DNA of 6,556 nt, taken from positions 1 through 6,556 of the forward strand of contig CAZCWX010000001.1 in NCBI GenBank assembly GCA_964502465.1, read 5' to 3'. This stretch comes from CAZCWX01 sp964502465 (lineage in GTDB: Bacteria; Desulfobacterota; Binatia; Bin18). Positions 5,747 through 6,556 of the stretch are shown one piece after another (position 1 is the stretch's first letter; every line of letters begins with the position of its first letter). The translations under genes were made by a program, and so were the position numbers. The notes beneath the pieces were generated by a model. That model saw only the letters and a program-made list of their open reading frames with translations. It had not been told where the DNA came from and ran no database searches.

Positions 5747-6556
5747 ATGCGCTTCGGGTTCTTCGATCAGCTACCGTGCGCAGACTCCCAGTCAGAGAGC
5801 CAGCGCTACCAGGACATCCTCGCTCAAATTGAACTTGGGGATCGGTTGGGGTTTGATAGCGTGTGGCTAGGCGAATTGCACTTCGGTCGGAGTTCTTCGA
5901 TTCTCGCCTGTCCGCTGATGATCCTGGCAGCAGCAGCACAGCGGACCCAACGCATCCGTCTGGGAACTGCGGTGACGCTCTTGCCTTTGCACAGCCCCGT
6001 GAAAATCGCCGAGGAGGCCGCCACAGCGGATATTCTCAGTGGCGGGCGCCTGGAGTTTGGTGTCGGGCGTGGAACCGCACCGATCCACTACGTTGGCTAC
6101 AATGTGCCGCAGGACGAAAGTCGCGAACGATTCGAGGAAGCACTCGAAGTGATTCTCCAGGCATGGACGAGCGAACGGCTCACGTATCAGGGCAGGTATT
6201 TCCATGCGCAGGATCTGACGGTTGTTCCCAAACCCATCCAAAAACCATACCCGCCGATTCGCCTGGCAGCGAACAGTCCGGATACGTTTGCCATCGCTGG
6301 CCGGCTCGGATTCCCGATTTTTGCTTCGCCGCTGATCAATCCTCCAGACAAGCTGCAGGAGTATCTGGCGGTGCACCGCGACACCCTGAAGCCTGGAGCA
6401 CAGCAAGACGTCGCTCTGATGTTTCCTGTCCATGTTTCGGACAGCCGAGAGCAAGCACGGAGAGAGTGCGAAGCGAGCCTGATGAACTTCTTCCGCTCAG
6501 CCGGTGAACGACTCCGACCACTCGGCGAGACTACGATCAAGAGTTACGAGGCTTTT
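5747..6556 (+). CDS. LLM-class flavin-dependent oxidoreductase, second copy, C-terminus cut by window edge
   Basis: The frame is open for 270 codons to the right edge with no stop. The start ATG has GGAAGGAG (5731-5738) 8 nt upstream and lies 38 bp after the kinase stop. Family features: MRFGFFDQLP at the N-terminus; GDRLGFDSVWLGELHFG (31-47), with ELH where the other copy has NEHH; IRLGTAVTLLPLHSPVKIAEE (70-90); LSGGRLEFGVGRGTAP (97-112), the flavin-phosphate-side loop typical of luciferase-like enzymes; RERFEEALEVILQAW (126-140); and KPYPPIRLAANSPDTF (166-181). Complete members of this branch are about 330-370 residues, so perhaps 60-100 are missing. It is clearly a different subfamily from the first LLM protein: about the same barrel core but only motif-level similarity, a shorter N-terminus and no long insert. 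It may act on another step of the same pathway or supply a distinct substrate range. Substrate unknown. Confidence 0.92.
   Translation, partial: MRFGFFDQLPCADSQSESQRYQDILAQIELGDRLGFDSVWLGELHFGRSSSILACPLMILAAAAQRTQRIRLGTAVTLLPLHSPVKIAEEAATADILSGGRLEFGVGRGTAPIHYVGYNVPQDESRERFEEALEVILQAWTSERLTYQGRYFHAQDLTVVPKPIQKPYPPIRLAANSPDTFAIAGRLGFPIFASPLINPPDKLQEYLAVHRDTLKPGAQQDVALMFPVHVSDSREQARRECEASLMNFFRSAGERLRPLGETTIKSYEAF

Noticed and set aside
5863..6507. Open frame of 214 codons on the plus strand
   Set aside because: It overlaps the second LLM gene in another frame, has no binding site, and its product is low-complexity Ser/Arg/Pro-rich with no family motif, whereas the LLM frame carries clear superfamily motifs over the same bases.
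1..6556. tRNA, rRNA, CRISPR array or insertion sequence
   Set aside because: No cloverleaf with a TTC-arm consensus, no regularly spaced direct repeats and no transposase motif were seen on either strand.

Overview
The window is bacterial, with moderate GC (roughly mid-50s %, estimated by eye), tight gene spacing and strong Shine-Dalgarno sites of the AAGGAGG type. It looks like a piece of an environmental or metagenomic chromosome. No phylogenetic marker fixes the taxon. Abundant luciferase-like (LLM) flavin enzymes together with palindromic repeats of the 'HPELVEG' type recall uncultured Desulfobacterota/Binatota/Tectomicrobia-like genomes, but that is a weak guess.

Layout. The left 1.94 kb is the minus-strand gene tex, a conserved RNA-binding transcription accessory protein. 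Its first 646 codons are intact and its S1 domain is cut off by the window edge. A 346-bp divergent intergenic region (1939-2284) follows. It holds two palindromic REP-like units in opposite orientation, a weak candidate tex promoter, and the probable promoter and strong ribosome binding site of the rightward genes.

From 2285 to the right edge all genes are on the plus strand, with gaps of 20 to 38 bp and no convincing terminator, so they are probably one operon. They are: a 403-residue LLM-class flavin-dependent oxidoreductase; a 264-residue alpha/beta hydrolase-fold protein whose nucleophile-elbow serine is replaced by phenylalanine; a broken N-terminal stub of a hormone-sensitive-lipase (HSL)-type esterase ending in a repeat-like patch; a 375-residue aminoglycoside-phosphotransferase/choline-kinase-like protein; and a second, divergent LLM oxidoreductase that runs off the right edge.

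How the genes may work together is inference. LLM monooxygenases oxidise small organic substrates with reduced flavin (or use F420 in some subfamilies), alpha/beta hydrolases and HSL esterases cleave or rearrange esters and related products, and APH-fold kinases phosphorylate hydroxyl groups of small molecules. The set reads as a small-molecule oxidation/hydrolysis/phosphorylation pathway of unknown substrate, or a detoxification module. The observations most worth following are the Ser-to-Phe change in the hydrolase, the esterase remnant with its repeat scar, and the paired palindromes between tex and the operon. I see no RNA genes, CRISPR array or insertion sequence.
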